A stretch of DNA of 50,082 nt from Acidilobaceae archaeon (GCA_027082825.1 JALWTO010000032.1:4792-54873), one strand, 5' to 3'; counted from the stretch's first letter, positions 1 to 8,932 are shown. The notes: a model not told the origin generated them from the letters alone. Numbers and translations: made by a program.

Positions 1-312
1 CTTGAAGCCCCCATCCTTGTCAAAGTTAAGTATTGGCTTTACAGTAACGCTTAAGGACTTAAGATTAATCTTCATCTTCTCATTTATTGAGGTCATAGTT
101 GTTATAAAACATGCCGCTAATGCAGCAGGGAAGAGCTGCTCGGGCCAGGTTACACCTGAAGGCGGGTTTATCGGAGGTACGCTAAGAGGGTTGTCAACTT
201 CTATCTCGCCAATGTTTATCTTTGTTCGGGTTCTTCCATCTTCAATCCATTCAGACCTTGCAGCCAGAAGCTCGCCAACACTCTCAAAGTCTATTCCCTC
301 AACCACCAGCAT
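1..312 (-). CDS. OsmC/Ohr-family protein, 3' end beyond window (partial)
   Basis: The track lists only the plus-strand shadow here. On the minus strand an open frame starts at an ATG at 312 and runs off the left edge, giving about 104 residues (MLVVEGIDFESVGELLAARS...). The segment VDNPLSVPPINPPSGVTWPEQ followed by LFPAALAACFITT fits the OsmC/Ohr fold, with the conserved N-terminal peroxidatic cysteine in AACF. Family members reduce organic hydroperoxides or act on other thiol chemistry; the second conserved cysteine lies beyond the window. An in-frame TGA about 35 bases upstream limits the start. An AT-rich stretch (ACAATAAAATAAAG) about 20-30 bases before the ATG could be a TATA box for a short-leader transcript. 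The specific substrate is unknown. Confidence 0.8.
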   Translation of the reverse strand, partial: MLVVEGIDFESVGELLAARSEWIEDGRTRTKINIGEIEVDNPLSVPPINPPSGVTWPEQLFPAALAACFITTMTSINEKMKINLKSLSVTVKPILNFDKDGGFK

Positions 313-422
313 CGACCTCGTCTTTATTTTATTGTAGTTAGGTAATCAAAACGAAATAATTAACTGTTAAATCTAGAAAGTTAAAGTAATTTTCCGTCAT
401 CATTTTTTTAAGCCTAGACATG

Positions 423-1421
423 CTATTCTCTTTGCTCCACCCATTGAGCTCTACTCATCAAAACCCTACATAAGAGGACACAGGAAGTTATGTTTAGGAC
501 CCTGGCAACATCCATAAGTCTCGAAACAAGAAATATCTCCCCAGAATCTTCTCCAGAACTCACAGCCTCTCTCAAAATCTCCTCATAAAATGATATCTGA
601 GCACAAAGAGGTCCAAGTCTCTTGGCACTTGGAGAGGCTATATTAGCAGAAACTTCATAGATCATGGACTTTAGGTTTTCTAGAAGGATCTTCAGCTTCT
701 CGGAACCAGTGATATTTATTTGTCCCTCAATCAGCCTCTCAGCGATATCTAAAAGAACATCATTGACGAAACCAAAATAACTTGTAACAAGAGCTGTCTG
801 ATAGTTCTCTATTCCCTCAGGACCTGATGATGGTTTGGCCATCAGATACCTTATTGTGGCATGTTGATGTCTGACAAAGTCCCCTTTTATTATCTGGATC
901 CTATCCTTTATGTCCCCCTTTACCTCTCCTGAAATGATATTCAGAATTAGATCTATAAGCTTTGCAATATTGTGTCCTATTAACTTTATTATAGTCTGGA
1001 TTCCCATCTTTCCGAGGTCCGCAAGAACTCTAACTCTGAGAAGTCCATCTCCCTCCTCATAGACCTCAAGTCCTATAAAGTCGATTGCCTTTCTTTTAGC
1101 CTCTATAATAGATGAGGAAGGATCCTTTACCTTTACAATAGCCTCATCGACCCCACTTACATAGAGACAGTGAACGATTCTTGAGAGAACGTCCTCACCG
1201 GGCATCCTACTGACGTCTACTAATGGTATTGCCTTGGAGCCTCTTTCAGCTGGAACTATCCTAAGATAGTTTCCCTCATCTACTACATAAAGTCTATCAC
1301 CAGGTCTTATCTTGAACCTCTTTACCCAGTCCTTTGGTAAGGTCACGACCAGAGAACTTGTTCCGAGTTTCTGAACTTTCCTTGACTCCATGCTCAATAC
1401 CAATACCCCATTTAAGTTCAT
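423..1421 (-). CDS. AbrB/SpoVT-PhoU fusion, phosphate uptake regulator
   Basis: The N-terminal part (about residues 11-55, SRKVQKLGTSSLVVTLPKDW and the RIVP strand) is a swapped-hairpin AbrB/SpoVT DNA-binding domain; the remainder is all-helical PhoU-like sequence. This architecture is typical of archaeal phosphate regulators that bind DNA themselves, whereas bacterial PhoU works through PhoR. It is divergent from pstSCAB-phoU, so control of that operon is the natural inference. Length (332 residues) is normal. The track start (ATG at 1421) has no good ribosome site; the ATG at 1391, giving MESRKVQKLG, is an equally plausible start and would remove ten residues. A second, DNA-binding-domain-free PhoU is encoded at the other end of the operon. 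Confidence 0.88.
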   Translation of the reverse strand: MNLNGVLVLSMESRKVQKLGTSSLVVTLPKDWVKRFKIRPGDRLYVVDEGNYLRIVPAERGSKAIPLVDVSRMPGEDVLSRIVHCLYVSGVDEAIVKVKDPSSSIIEAKRKAIDFIGLEVYEEGDGLLRVRVLADLGKMGIQTIIKLIGHNIAKLIDLILNIISGEVKGDIKDRIQIIKGDFVRHQHATIRYLMAKPSSGPEGIENYQTALVTSYFGFVNDVLLDIAERLIEGQINITGSEKLKILLENLKSMIYEVSANIASPSAKRLGPLCAQISFYEEILREAVSSGEDSGEIFLVSRLMDVARVLNITSCVLLCRVLMSRAQWVEQRE

Positions 1422-1501
1422 TTCTTCTGAGGCATTATTGTCTAAAATATTTATTGTATATACTTAATCCTTGAAATACAAGCCCCAGGAAAGGCAATAA
1501 A

Positions 1502-1513
1502 ATCTATATAGAT
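1502..1513. promoter_or_regulatory. Palindrome in the divergent pst / AbrB-PhoU promoter region
   Basis: ATCTATATAGAT is a perfect 12-base palindrome in the AT-rich 168-base gap between the AbrB-PhoU gene and pstS. A related TTCTATATAC follows at about 1523-1532. Both contain TATA-like sequence, so they could be the core promoter, an operator, or both. Binding by the adjacent AbrB-PhoU protein is inference. Confidence 0.4.
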
Positions 1514-1589
1514 ACAAATAGTTTCTATATACTCTTTAGATTATCTTTCTAAATCCAAATAGAAAACGTGGTATGTGGAGGAAAAGCTG

Positions 1590-2720
1590 ATGTCAGAAAA
1601 GCTAGGGCCTGTTGAAAGGTCAACGCTTAACATAATATTGATGGTAGTTATAGGCCTGATAATAGTCGATATAGCACTTAGGGTAAGCTGTTGCTTCCTT
1701 CAAGGCCACAGAAGTCTATCAAGCCAAGTAACATTAATGGGTTCAGGTTCGACATTCATTTATCCTCAGCTTAAGCATTGGATATCCCTTTTTGAGGAGA
1801 AGAATCAAAACATAGTAGTCAATTATAATCCTACAGGAAGCGGAGCTGGTCAATCACAACTAATTAGAGAGAAGGTTGTAAGTTTTGCATGTTCTGACCC
1901 ACCTCTTTCCCATGACACCTATAAATCTGTTAATGGCAAAATACTTCAGATGCCAGTTATAGTAGGGGCTGTTGTACTAGTTTATAAAATACCTGGATAT
2001 AGCGGACCTTTAAACCTCTCAGCAAATGTTATAGCAGAAATATATTTAGGAAAGATAAAATATTGGGACAATCCAGAAATAGTTAAACTCAATCCCAAGG
2101 CTAAGCTACCTCATATAGAGATAAAGGCAATACATAGATCAGATGCAAGCGGAACCACTCAGGTCTTCACATTTTTTCTTCATAAAGCCGCTCCAAGTCT
2201 ATGGCCAGAGAATCTGGTTGGAAAGGCAATAAACTGGCCTGTAGACAAAACAGGAAGAGGATTAGGAGCTAAAGGAAACCAAGGAGTTTCTGAGTACTTT
2301 AAGACACTTAAGTCTGCAATAGCATATGTTGAACTGGGGTATGCTCTTGAAAACAAATTTAGCATAGCCGCAATAGAGAACCAGGCTGGGGTCTTCGTGA
2401 AACCTAATACAACTACAATGACAGCTGCAGTCGAATCAGCTTTAAAGAGCGGACTCCTGCCTGACTCTCCTTCAGCTGACTGGAGCAATGCTCTTCAGGC
2501 AATAGTCTACGCTTCAGGGAAAAACTCCTATCCTATAGTCAGCTTTAGTTTTATGATGGTTTGGAATGTTTATCCAAAAAAGAAAGCAGAAGCCCTAAAG
2601 ACCTTCATAGAGTTCATAAATACCATTGGACAAGAGAACGTGATAGAAGGTTACGCACCAATACCTAAGGAACTGAGAGAAATTAACCTTAAGTCAGTAA
2701 ACATAATAAGAGGTACATAA
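1590..2720 (+). CDS. pstS: Phosphate ABC transporter, substrate-binding protein PstS
   Basis: Periplasmic-type binding protein that captures phosphate outside the membrane for the PstCA-PstB transporter. The mature part begins with the family signature MGSGSTFIYPQLKHWISLFE and has GSGAGQSQ and the HRSDASGTTQVF phosphate-binding loop. An N-terminal hydrophobic stretch (about residues 12-35) is a signal anchor. The track starts at GTG 1575, but GGAGG at 1577-1581 lies 8 bases before an ATG at 1590 (MSEKLGPVER), so I choose that ATG. First gene of pstSCAB-phoU; all five genes touch or overlap, so they are surely one transcript. Confidence 0.93.
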   Translation: MSEKLGPVERSTLNIILMVVIGLIIVDIALRVSCCFLQGHRSLSSQVTLMGSGSTFIYPQLKHWISLFEEKNQNIVVNYNPTGSGAGQSQLIREKVVSFACSDPPLSHDTYKSVNGKILQMPVIVGAVVLVYKIPGYSGPLNLSANVIAEIYLGKIKYWDNPEIVKLNPKAKLPHIEIKAIHRSDASGTTQVFTFFLHKAAPSLWPENLVGKAINWPVDKTGRGLGAKGNQGVSEYFKTLKSAIAYVELGYALENKFSIAAIENQAGVFVKPNTTTMTAAVESALKSGLLPDSPSADWSNALQAIVYASGKNSYPIVSFSFMMVWNVYPKKKAEALKTFIEFINTIGQENVIEGYAPIPKELREINLKSVNIIRGT

Positions 2721-2721
2721 A

Positions 2722-3636
2722 TTGAAAGGGGATAAACTCCTCTACTATTCTCTTTTCCCCTTTGCTGCAATAGTTATTGCTACATTCATTCTCTTATTTG
2801 CAGTGATCTCATACACATCAGCACCCGCAATAAAGGAATATGGATGGAAGTTGTTCACAAGCAGTGCCTGGTCTCCAAGCGAAATGGGTCCTGAGAGTTC
2901 AAAATATGGGCTTCTTTCACCTCTTTATGGGACACTAGTATCCTCAATAATAGCAGTAATTCTGGCCTTTCCAGTCACAATTTCTGCTGTACTTGTTATA
3001 GAGGACTATGCCCCTCCTAGAACAAGAGACCTTGTTGGATCTTTAATAGAGGTCATGGCAGGACTTCCAACAATAGTCTATGGACTTTGGGGGCTTGAGA
3101 TCTTAGCTCCCCTTCTTAAGGTTCATGTCTACTCTCCCTTACACCAGCTCCTAGGATTTATACCTCTCTTCTCCTGTAGACCGTTTTCTGGATACAATAT
3201 ACTTACTGCAGGAATCCTTCTGGCAATAATGGTACTTCCCTATATGGTTGCCGTTGCAAGGGATTCATATAGATCAATACCTATGACTTATAGAGAGGCA
3301 GCTCTTGCCATAGGAGCTAATAGATATGAATATGCAAAGATAATGATGGGCATGATAAAGCCAGGGCTTATAGCCTCTGCGCTTCTAGGCTTTGGGAGAG
3401 CTGCTGGTGAGACAGTAGCTGTGGCTCTTGTCATAGGAAACGTTCCTTTAATAAGTTCCTGTATTCTGAAGCCAGGATATACAATATCATCATTAATAGC
3501 CAATCAGTTCTCTATGGCCCCTCTTTATCCATACATGATGAACGTACTCTTCACAGGAGGTCTTATACTACTCATGATAGGGGTTATTGCAAACACCGTG
3601 GCAGTAATCATGATATCCAAATCGAGGCTGAGATGA
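2722..3636 (+). CDS. pstC: Phosphate ABC transporter permease PstC
   Basis: Six-helix permease of the phosphate importer. The EAA-type coupling loop is visible as YREAALAIGANRYEYAKIMM, followed by GFGRAAGETVAVALVIGN, both typical of PstC. The N-terminal periplasmic loop (FTSSAWSPSE..) before the second helix is also characteristic. It starts at a TTG two bases after the pstS stop, with AGAGGT seven bases upstream inside pstS. It ends directly against pstA. Length of 304 residues is normal. Confidence 0.93.
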   Translation: MKGDKLLYYSLFPFAAIVIATFILLFAVISYTSAPAIKEYGWKLFTSSAWSPSEMGPESSKYGLLSPLYGTLVSSIIAVILAFPVTISAVLVIEDYAPPRTRDLVGSLIEVMAGLPTIVYGLWGLEILAPLLKVHVYSPLHQLLGFIPLFSCRPFSGYNILTAGILLAIMVLPYMVAVARDSYRSIPMTYREAALAIGANRYEYAKIMMGMIKPGLIASALLGFGRAAGETVAVALVIGNVPLISSCILKPGYTISSLIANQFSMAPLYPYMMNVLFTGGLILLMIGVIANTVAVIMISKSRLR

Positions 3637-4455
3637 ATGGACGCAAGATCCCTTAAGGAGAAGATATTCCTGGTAACAATATTTGCGTTAACAGCTTTAG
3701 GAGTCACACCAGTTTTCTATGTTTTAGCCTCAGTCATCTACAAGGGTATTGAAGCCTTTACTAGAAGAGGAATTGGAATAATCGTTAAGGTCAATGGAGG
3801 AATTCTTCCAGCCATAATGGGATCTTTTGCCCTCTCAATACTCTCGACAGTCATAGGAGTTGTTCTCGCTTTTGTAGCTGGTCTCTTTGTGGCAGAGTTC
3901 CCCAACTCAAGGATTTCCAAGATAACCAAAGTTGCATCAAGAAGTTTGCTTGAAGTTCCTACAGTCCTTCTTGGTATGCTCGTTTATATCCTTCTTGTAG
4001 TTCCTACAGGACACTTTAGTCTCCTTGCTGGTGCAATTGCCCTTGCACTAGTTATGTTACCATATGTAATGGTTCATGTAGAACAAGCGCTTGAGTCAGT
4101 TCCACAGATCTACAGAGAGGCTGGGTATTCAATAGGAATGAGCAGGGCCCAGGTACTTTTTGGTATTACAGTCGGTATTGCTAAAAGAGGGATAGCAAGT
4201 GGAATCCTTATGGGATTTGCTAAGGCTATGGGAGAAACTGCACCTCTGCTTTTCACCATAGGTGCCGCTAGATCATCGTTACCATGCAGCATAATGAGTC
4301 CTGGTGATGCAGTTCCTCTCATGATATTCCAATATGCACAGATGCCACAAGAGTACTATCATGATCTTGCATGGGCAGGATCACTTGTCCTAGTTATTGT
4401 GTTTCTCCTTGTGTTTGTTATTGTCAGGAAACTCATTAAGGAGGTGAAATATTAG
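3637..4455 (+). CDS. pstA: Phosphate ABC transporter permease PstA
   Basis: Second permease subunit; pairs with PstC in the membrane. The coupling loop (YREAGYSIGMSRAQVLFGIT) and the GFAKAMGETAPLLFTIG motif identify PstA. The ATG follows the pstC TGA immediately, and the last base of its TAG is the first base of the pstB GTG, which points to translational coupling. Several hydrophobic segments of about 20 residues are evident and the length (272) is normal. Confidence 0.93.
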   Translation: MDARSLKEKIFLVTIFALTALGVTPVFYVLASVIYKGIEAFTRRGIGIIVKVNGGILPAIMGSFALSILSTVIGVVLAFVAGLFVAEFPNSRISKITKVASRSLLEVPTVLLGMLVYILLVVPTGHFSLLAGAIALALVMLPYVMVHVEQALESVPQIYREAGYSIGMSRAQVLFGITVGIAKRGIASGILMGFAKAMGETAPLLFTIGAARSSLPCSIMSPGDAVPLMIFQYAQMPQEYYHDLAWAGSLVLVIVFLLVFVIVRKLIKEVKY

Positions 4456-5216
4456 TGGATCATGCAATAGTTGTTGAGAAACTTAATGTTTGGATAAGAG
4501 AAGATCACGTCCTTAAGGATATAGTTCTTAAGGTTCCTCAAGGATATATAACAGCGATAATGGGACCTAGTGGAAGTGGTAAAAGCACTCTCCTTAGATC
4601 AATGAACAGACTTGTTGAACTTATACCTGGAGCTAAGGTCAAGGGCAAGGTTAAGGTCTTCGGGAAAGATATATACACAGAAGACCCTTATAAGGTTAGG
4701 AAAGATATAACTATGGTTTCTCAAAACCCAAATCCTTTTCCACACATGAGTATCTATGACAATGTTGCCATAGGGCCTAGAATACATAAACTTGTTAAAA
4801 ATAGAGAAAAACTTGATGAGTTAGTCAAATGGTCCTTAGAGAAGGCTATGTTATGGGATGAAGTTAAGGATAGGCTCTCTGATCCTCCGACAGTCTTAAG
4901 TGGAGGACAACAGCAGAGGCTTTGTCTGGCAAGGGCCCTTGCACTTAAACCTAAGATACTTATGCTGGACGAACCCACAGCAAACATAGATCCAGTTAAT
5001 TCCAAAAAAATTGAAGATGCAATAAAGGCACTTGTTAGAGACGAGGGGATAACTGTGATCTTTGTAACCCACACCCCTGCTCAGGCTGTAAGAGTATCTG
5101 ACTTCATAGCATTCATATATAATGGGAAAATCGTTGAATATGGTCTCTCAAGAGAACTTGCACTTAACCCAGGTCATGAACTTACAGAGAAGTTCCTAAG
5201 GGGTGAAATAGGGTGA
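4455..5216 (+). CDS. pstB: Phosphate ABC transporter ATP-binding protein PstB
   Basis: ATPase that powers phosphate uptake. Walker A is GPSGSGKST (residues 37-45), the ABC signature is LSGGQQQR (about 149-156) and Walker B with its glutamate is LMLDEPT (about 169-175), followed by the H-loop FVTHT. The sequence around NPFPHMSIYDNVAIGPR is typical of PstB. It starts at GTG with GAGGTGAAAT a few bases upstream. The start of phoU overlaps its last four bases (GTGA). Confidence 0.95.
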   Translation: MDHAIVVEKLNVWIREDHVLKDIVLKVPQGYITAIMGPSGSGKSTLLRSMNRLVELIPGAKVKGKVKVFGKDIYTEDPYKVRKDITMVSQNPNPFPHMSIYDNVAIGPRIHKLVKNREKLDELVKWSLEKAMLWDEVKDRLSDPPTVLSGGQQQRLCLARALALKPKILMLDEPTANIDPVNSKKIEDAIKALVRDEGITVIFVTHTPAQAVRVSDFIAFIYNGKIVEYGLSRELALNPGHELTEKFLRGEIG

Positions 5217-5824
5217 ATCCATCCCAGGATACAAACGAGGATATTAACCATATAGAGGCAAACCTAATGAGGCTCTTCAAAGTAGCCTTTGAAAGCTTAA
5301 AGACAGTAGAAGAGGGTATGAATAAGGGATCGGCTCCAGATCTTTCTGCAAATACTGCCTATGCAGAACATCTTAAAGACACAATTTATTCTGAGTCACT
5401 CTTTTTCATAGCAAAATGGCAGCCTTTAGGACATGAACTTTTATATATAGAGTCAATAATAAAAGTCTCCTATGACCTCTTCAGAATAACAAGGTATGCC
5501 AATGAAATAGCTCTTACTCTTGCTCTTGTTCCTGGGATGAAAACTAGCGAAAGTACAGTAGAAGTTGCTAGGAGAGCTGGAGCTATGGTCTCCTCGGCAT
5601 TTGATGCATTAATGACAAAGAAGAAAGAAGAGGCAAAGAAGGTTGATGAGCTTGATGAATATATAGACAAGGCTTACAGGGAGTCCTTGAAGATATTAGC
5701 ATCGAAAGATGAAGTAAGCAGAGAGGAAGCTTTGGAGTGTATAATATTGAGACAACTGGAGAGGGTTGCCGATCATGCCACCTATATTGCTAGAGAGGTA
5801 CTCAGAGTCCTAGGTAATTTCTAA
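5213..5824 (+). CDS. phoU: PhoU-domain phosphate transport regulator
   Basis: All-helical PhoU family protein of 203 residues. The segment around GHELLYIESIIKVSYDLFRITRYANEI carries the acidic/metal-binding helix pattern repeated in the second half (ECIILRQLERVADHATYIARE). It is translationally coupled to pstB through a GTGA overlap. Unlike the 423-1421 protein it has no DNA-binding domain, so it more likely acts on the transporter or through a partner. Together they give this locus two PhoU proteins. Confidence 0.88.
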   Translation: MNPSQDTNEDINHIEANLMRLFKVAFESLKTVEEGMNKGSAPDLSANTAYAEHLKDTIYSESLFFIAKWQPLGHELLYIESIIKVSYDLFRITRYANEIALTLALVPGMKTSESTVEVARRAGAMVSSAFDALMTKKKEEAKKVDELDEYIDKAYRESLKILASKDEVSREEALECIILRQLERVADHATYIAREVLRVLGNF

Positions 5825-5848
5825 AGACTACTTCAACACTCCCTCGTC

Positions 5849-5862
5849 TCGGAAAAGTCCGA
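5849..5862. terminator. Small hairpin between convergent phoU and aminotransferase genes
   Basis: TCGGA-AAAG-TCCGA is a perfect 5-bp stem with a 4-base loop, followed by TTTAT. It lies in the 39 bases between two converging genes, where a two-way termination or mRNA 3'-end element is expected. Archaeal termination relies mainly on oligo-T, so this is tentative. Confidence 0.35.
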
Positions 5863-5863
5863 T

Positions 5864-7150
5864 TTATAGTGATGCTCTGAGAGCCTCCTCAAGTATTTCC
5901 AAGCCATTAATCAGACTTGACTCACTTATCGTTAATGGAGGATGAAGTCTTATAACATTTCCATAATATCCTGCCTTAAGTAGAAGAAGGCCTCTTTTTC
6001 TTGCTTCCTCTATAATCCTTATCGTAAGTTTCTTGTTCGGCTCTTTACTCTCTTTGCTCTTAACAAGTTCTATTGCTCTCATTATTCCAAGCCCCCTATG
6101 CTCTCCAATAACCTCATATTTTCTTTCCATTTCATTGAATCTCTCAGCTATGATTTTTCCTAATGCCTCGGCTCTTTTACAGAGTTTTTCCCGTTCTATC
6201 ACCTCAATTACCTTGATCGCAACTGCCGCAGCGATAGGATTTCCTCCATATGTTCCTCCAATACTTCCGCTCACAACCTTTTCCATAATCTTCTTTTTAC
6301 CAACCACCGCACTTAAGGGAAGTCCATTAGCTATGGCCTTTCCTAATGTTACCATGTCTGGATCCATATTGAAATGCTCAAATGCCATAAAATGCCCAGT
6401 TCTGCAATAGCCTGTTTGGACTTCATCTGCTATTAGGTAGATTCCATTCTTTTTTGCAAGACTCTCGAGTTCTTTTAAGAACCTCTTAGGAGGTACTACA
6501 AAACCTCCCTCGCCCTGTATTGGTTCAACTATCATTGCAGCTATGGCCTGTGAACTGAGGCTCACATTAACTACCTGTTCAGCTATCGACATAACTATAT
6601 CTACGCACTCATCTTCATCTTTTACTGGCAACCTATAACAATATGGAAATGGTATATGGACTACGTTTGGCGTAAGAGGCTCAAATCCTATCTTATATGG
6701 AATGTACTTCCCAGTCATTGAAAGAGCTAGAGAGGTTCTTCCATGAAAGCCTCCTATAAACGATATTATATAAGTTTTTCCTGAGACCTGTCTCGATATT
6801 TTTGCAGCATTTTCTGTTGCCTCTGCACCACTGTTAAAAAGAGCAACCATTTTCTCTCCAGACATTTTTACATTTTCTGATAATCTCATAGCAAGCTCTA
6901 AATATGAAGGATAGCTAGTAACATGCACACATACATGCCAGAGCTTATGAAGCTGTTCATCAGCCGCTTTTATGAGCTCTGGATTTGCATGACCTAAAGC
7001 TGTAACTCCTATTCCACTTGTAAAGTCTAAGTATCTCTTTCCAGTATCATCATAAAGAAATTCGTTTTCACCCCTAACTATAACCAAGGGGTGCTCAAGA
7101 GGAACACCTGGAGATACAAACTTCTTCCTAAGATTATCCATTTGCTCCAA
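5864..7150 (-). CDS. Class III PLP aminotransferase (4-aminobutyrate / amino-acid type)
   Basis: PLP-dependent fold-type I enzyme of the acetylornithine/GABA/ornithine aminotransferase class. Visible motifs are FNSGAEATENAAKI (phosphate-binding), FIGGFHGRTSLALSMTG, EPIQGEGGF, the Asp motif DEVQTGYCRTG and the Schiff-base lysine in TLGKAIANG (about residue 280). Overall sequence resembles archaeal GABA aminotransferases; some archaeal members of this group are amino-acid racemases, which I cannot exclude. Start: the track's TTG at 7150, or the ATG at 7141 preceded by GGAG. It sits downstream of an amidohydrolase on the same strand, in an amino-acid/peptide region; its PLP would come from pdxST 7 kb away. 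Confidence 0.9.
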   Translation of the reverse strand: MEQMDNLRKKFVSPGVPLEHPLVIVRGENEFLYDDTGKRYLDFTSGIGVTALGHANPELIKAADEQLHKLWHVCVHVTSYPSYLELAMRLSENVKMSGEKMVALFNSGAEATENAAKISRQVSGKTYIISFIGGFHGRTSLALSMTGKYIPYKIGFEPLTPNVVHIPFPYCYRLPVKDEDECVDIVMSIAEQVVNVSLSSQAIAAMIVEPIQGEGGFVVPPKRFLKELESLAKKNGIYLIADEVQTGYCRTGHFMAFEHFNMDPDMVTLGKAIANGLPLSAVVGKKKIMEKVVSGSIGGTYGGNPIAAAVAIKVIEVIEREKLCKRAEALGKIIAERFNEMERKYEVIGEHRGLGIMRAIELVKSKESKEPNKKLTIRIIEEARKRGLLLLKAGYYGNVIRLHPPLTISESSLINGLEILEEALRASL

Positions 7151-7167
7151 ATTTCATCTACCCTTTT

Positions 7168-7224
7168 TGAAAAATTTCCAAGAATTCTAGGTATATTTTT
7201 CAACTAAAAACTTTTTGTACAAAA
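7168..7224 (-). promoter_or_regulatory. Promoter region of the aminotransferase with two symmetric elements
   Basis: On the minus strand a TATA-like AAAATATAC (about 7191-7199) precedes the gene. TGGAAATTTTTCA (7168-7180) lies at the predicted transcription start and is one base from TGAAAWWWTTTCA, the site reported for the archaeal Lrp-type regulator FL11. TTTTGTACAAAA (7213-7224) is a perfect palindrome upstream of the TATA box. An Lrp gene lies 5.5 kb away; its binding here is inference. Confidence 0.35.
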
Positions 7225-7230
7225 CTACTC

Positions 7231-7263
7231 TTTTTGAAGGTTCAATTTATGAACCTTCAAAAA
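7231..7263. terminator. Long inverted repeat at the amidohydrolase stop codon
   Basis: TTTTTGAAGGTTC and GAACCTTCAAAAA form perfect 13-base arms around a 7-base AATTTAT loop. The amidohydrolase stop codon (7247-7249, minus strand) sits in the loop, so the last sense codons form one arm. The likely role is a 3'-end hairpin for the amidohydrolase transcript; an operator for the following aminotransferase is an alternative. Confidence 0.5.
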
Positions 7264-8884
7264 CCAATTTGCCTCCAATGAAGACCTTAAGTGGTTTCAT
7301 CCCAAGAACCTGTTTTTCGGTAGGATGCAAGGTGTTCAAATTCCAGACAACAAGATCAGCTTTCTTTTCAGGGACCAGAGATCCAACAATATCCTCCATT
7401 CCTATTGCTTTGGCAGCAAGAGATGTATACATGGCTAAGGCCTCTGGGAAGCTTATAGATTCCTCAGATCCATAGTCAAACATCTTATCCTTCAGCCTTG
7501 GCTTCCTAAAAACAGCCCCATATAGACCCTCTCCTGCATTAGGACTACCAACAAATGGAGCATCAGAACTCCCAGCAGTTATAACTTCCTGATTCAAAAG
7601 ACTTCTCAATGGAAACGATCTTTTTGTTCTGTATTCACAGAGGTTTGATGCATAGATGTGACCATGTGTGTATATGAAGTTAGGCTGGGTCTTGACACAA
7701 ATTTTAAGATCACTGAGAAAATCTAGACCTTTTTTAGAAACAAGTATTGCATGAATTATGCTCAGGCTACATTCTTTAACCTTTTTTCTATCAAAGGACC
7801 TTTTATAAGACTCAGTTATTTCGTCTACGGCTCTGTCCCCTATAGCGTGTATAGCTACTCTCATATTATTATCTAAAAATAATTTCAACATTTTTTCTAG
7901 ATCAGATGGTTCTGTTACTCTTATACCCTTGAAGTTCTTCATTGGCTTTCCGTTCATACACCAGTCATCATAAAGTAGGGCTGTTCTTGCAAGCCCTGAT
8001 CCATCATAAAATATCTTAATTAAGTTAGTTCTTAAATGGCTGTCTTCATAAACTTTAGATGACAAGACTTTCTTAAAAGCTCTTTCGGCCTCTGAAACAT
8101 TACTTATTGCATAGGCAACCCTTACTCTAATCTTCAGGTCTCCCCTTTCATTAAGAATCCTATATGCATTAATGATGTTTTCCCAAGCCCCAAATGTCCC
8201 TGTGTCTTCAATCGAAGTAAAACCATTTGAAATCCATAACCTCTGAGCCTTTAGTATTCCTCTTGTCCATTGGTCCTGTGTTGGAGGAGGCAAAATCTTA
8301 AGCACTAGATCCATGGCAGTGTCCTTAAGAATACCGGTTGGCTCACCTTTTTCATCCTTCTCTATTAGACCTCCCTGTGGATCTAAAGTATCCTTAGTTA
8401 TCCCTGCCCTTCTTAAGGCCTCGCTATTAGCTATAACCATATGTCCACTCACATGTTCAACTATGATTGGGATATTCTGATCTACATCATCAAGATCCCA
8501 TCGGTTTAATATTCTCCCAAAAAGACCTTCATCAAAACCATATGCATAAATCCACTTTTTTCCCTTTCTTATCTCACTTCTGATTATGTCCTTAATTTCA
8601 TCAATATTACTAGCTTTGCCAAGATCAATACTAGTTTCTATATAAAGCCCTGCTACTGAGAGATGACAGTGAGAGTCTATGAGACCAGGAGTCACAAGGT
8701 TATTATCAAAGTCAAGCACCTCAAAATTATTATCTTTAACCTTTTTAACAGCATCATTAAAAGATCCAACAAAGGCTATAGTATCTCCCTCTATAAGAAC
8801 AGCTTCTTGAACCACATTATATGGAGATAGACCAGTATAGATCTGTCCCCTTATTATCAAAGACCTCAAAAATCTTTCACCCAC
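7247..8884 (-). CDS. Metal-dependent amidohydrolase, YtcJ-like (Amidohydrolase_3)
   Basis: TIM-barrel metallohydrolase. Metal-binding motifs are GLIDSHCHLS near residue 65 (HxH), VSGHMV, HAIGDRAVDE and the late catalytic Asp in GSSDAPF. The C-terminal ADLVVWNLNTL strand closes the composite beta-sandwich domain. YtcJ-like enzymes hydrolyse N-acyl or N-formyl amides, but substrates are rarely known. Start: the track uses GTG at 8884; TTG six codons later with GGTGA upstream is possible. It is divergent from the peptide-type ABC transporter, suggesting that an imported amide or peptide-like compound is its substrate. Confidence 0.85.
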   Translation of the reverse strand: MGERFLRSLIIRGQIYTGLSPYNVVQEAVLIEGDTIAFVGSFNDAVKKVKDNNFEVLDFDNNLVTPGLIDSHCHLSVAGLYIETSIDLGKASNIDEIKDIIRSEIRKGKKWIYAYGFDEGLFGRILNRWDLDDVDQNIPIIVEHVSGHMVIANSEALRRAGITKDTLDPQGGLIEKDEKGEPTGILKDTAMDLVLKILPPPTQDQWTRGILKAQRLWISNGFTSIEDTGTFGAWENIINAYRILNERGDLKIRVRVAYAISNVSEAERAFKKVLSSKVYEDSHLRTNLIKIFYDGSGLARTALLYDDWCMNGKPMKNFKGIRVTEPSDLEKMLKLFLDNNMRVAIHAIGDRAVDEITESYKRSFDRKKVKECSLSIIHAILVSKKGLDFLSDLKICVKTQPNFIYTHGHIYASNLCEYRTKRSFPLRSLLNQEVITAGSSDAPFVGSPNAGEGLYGAVFRKPRLKDKMFDYGSEESISFPEALAMYTSLAAKAIGMEDIVGSLVPEKKADLVVWNLNTLHPTEKQVLGMKPLKVFIGGKLVFEGS

Positions 8885-8932
8885 ACATTGGACAATATAC
8901 TATTATTCTAGATAAATTTTTATTCCACTGTT

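Noticed and set aside
2-337. Plus-strand 111-residue ORF at the left edge
   Set aside because: It is the shadow of the minus-strand OsmC-family gene, which has a recognisable motif.
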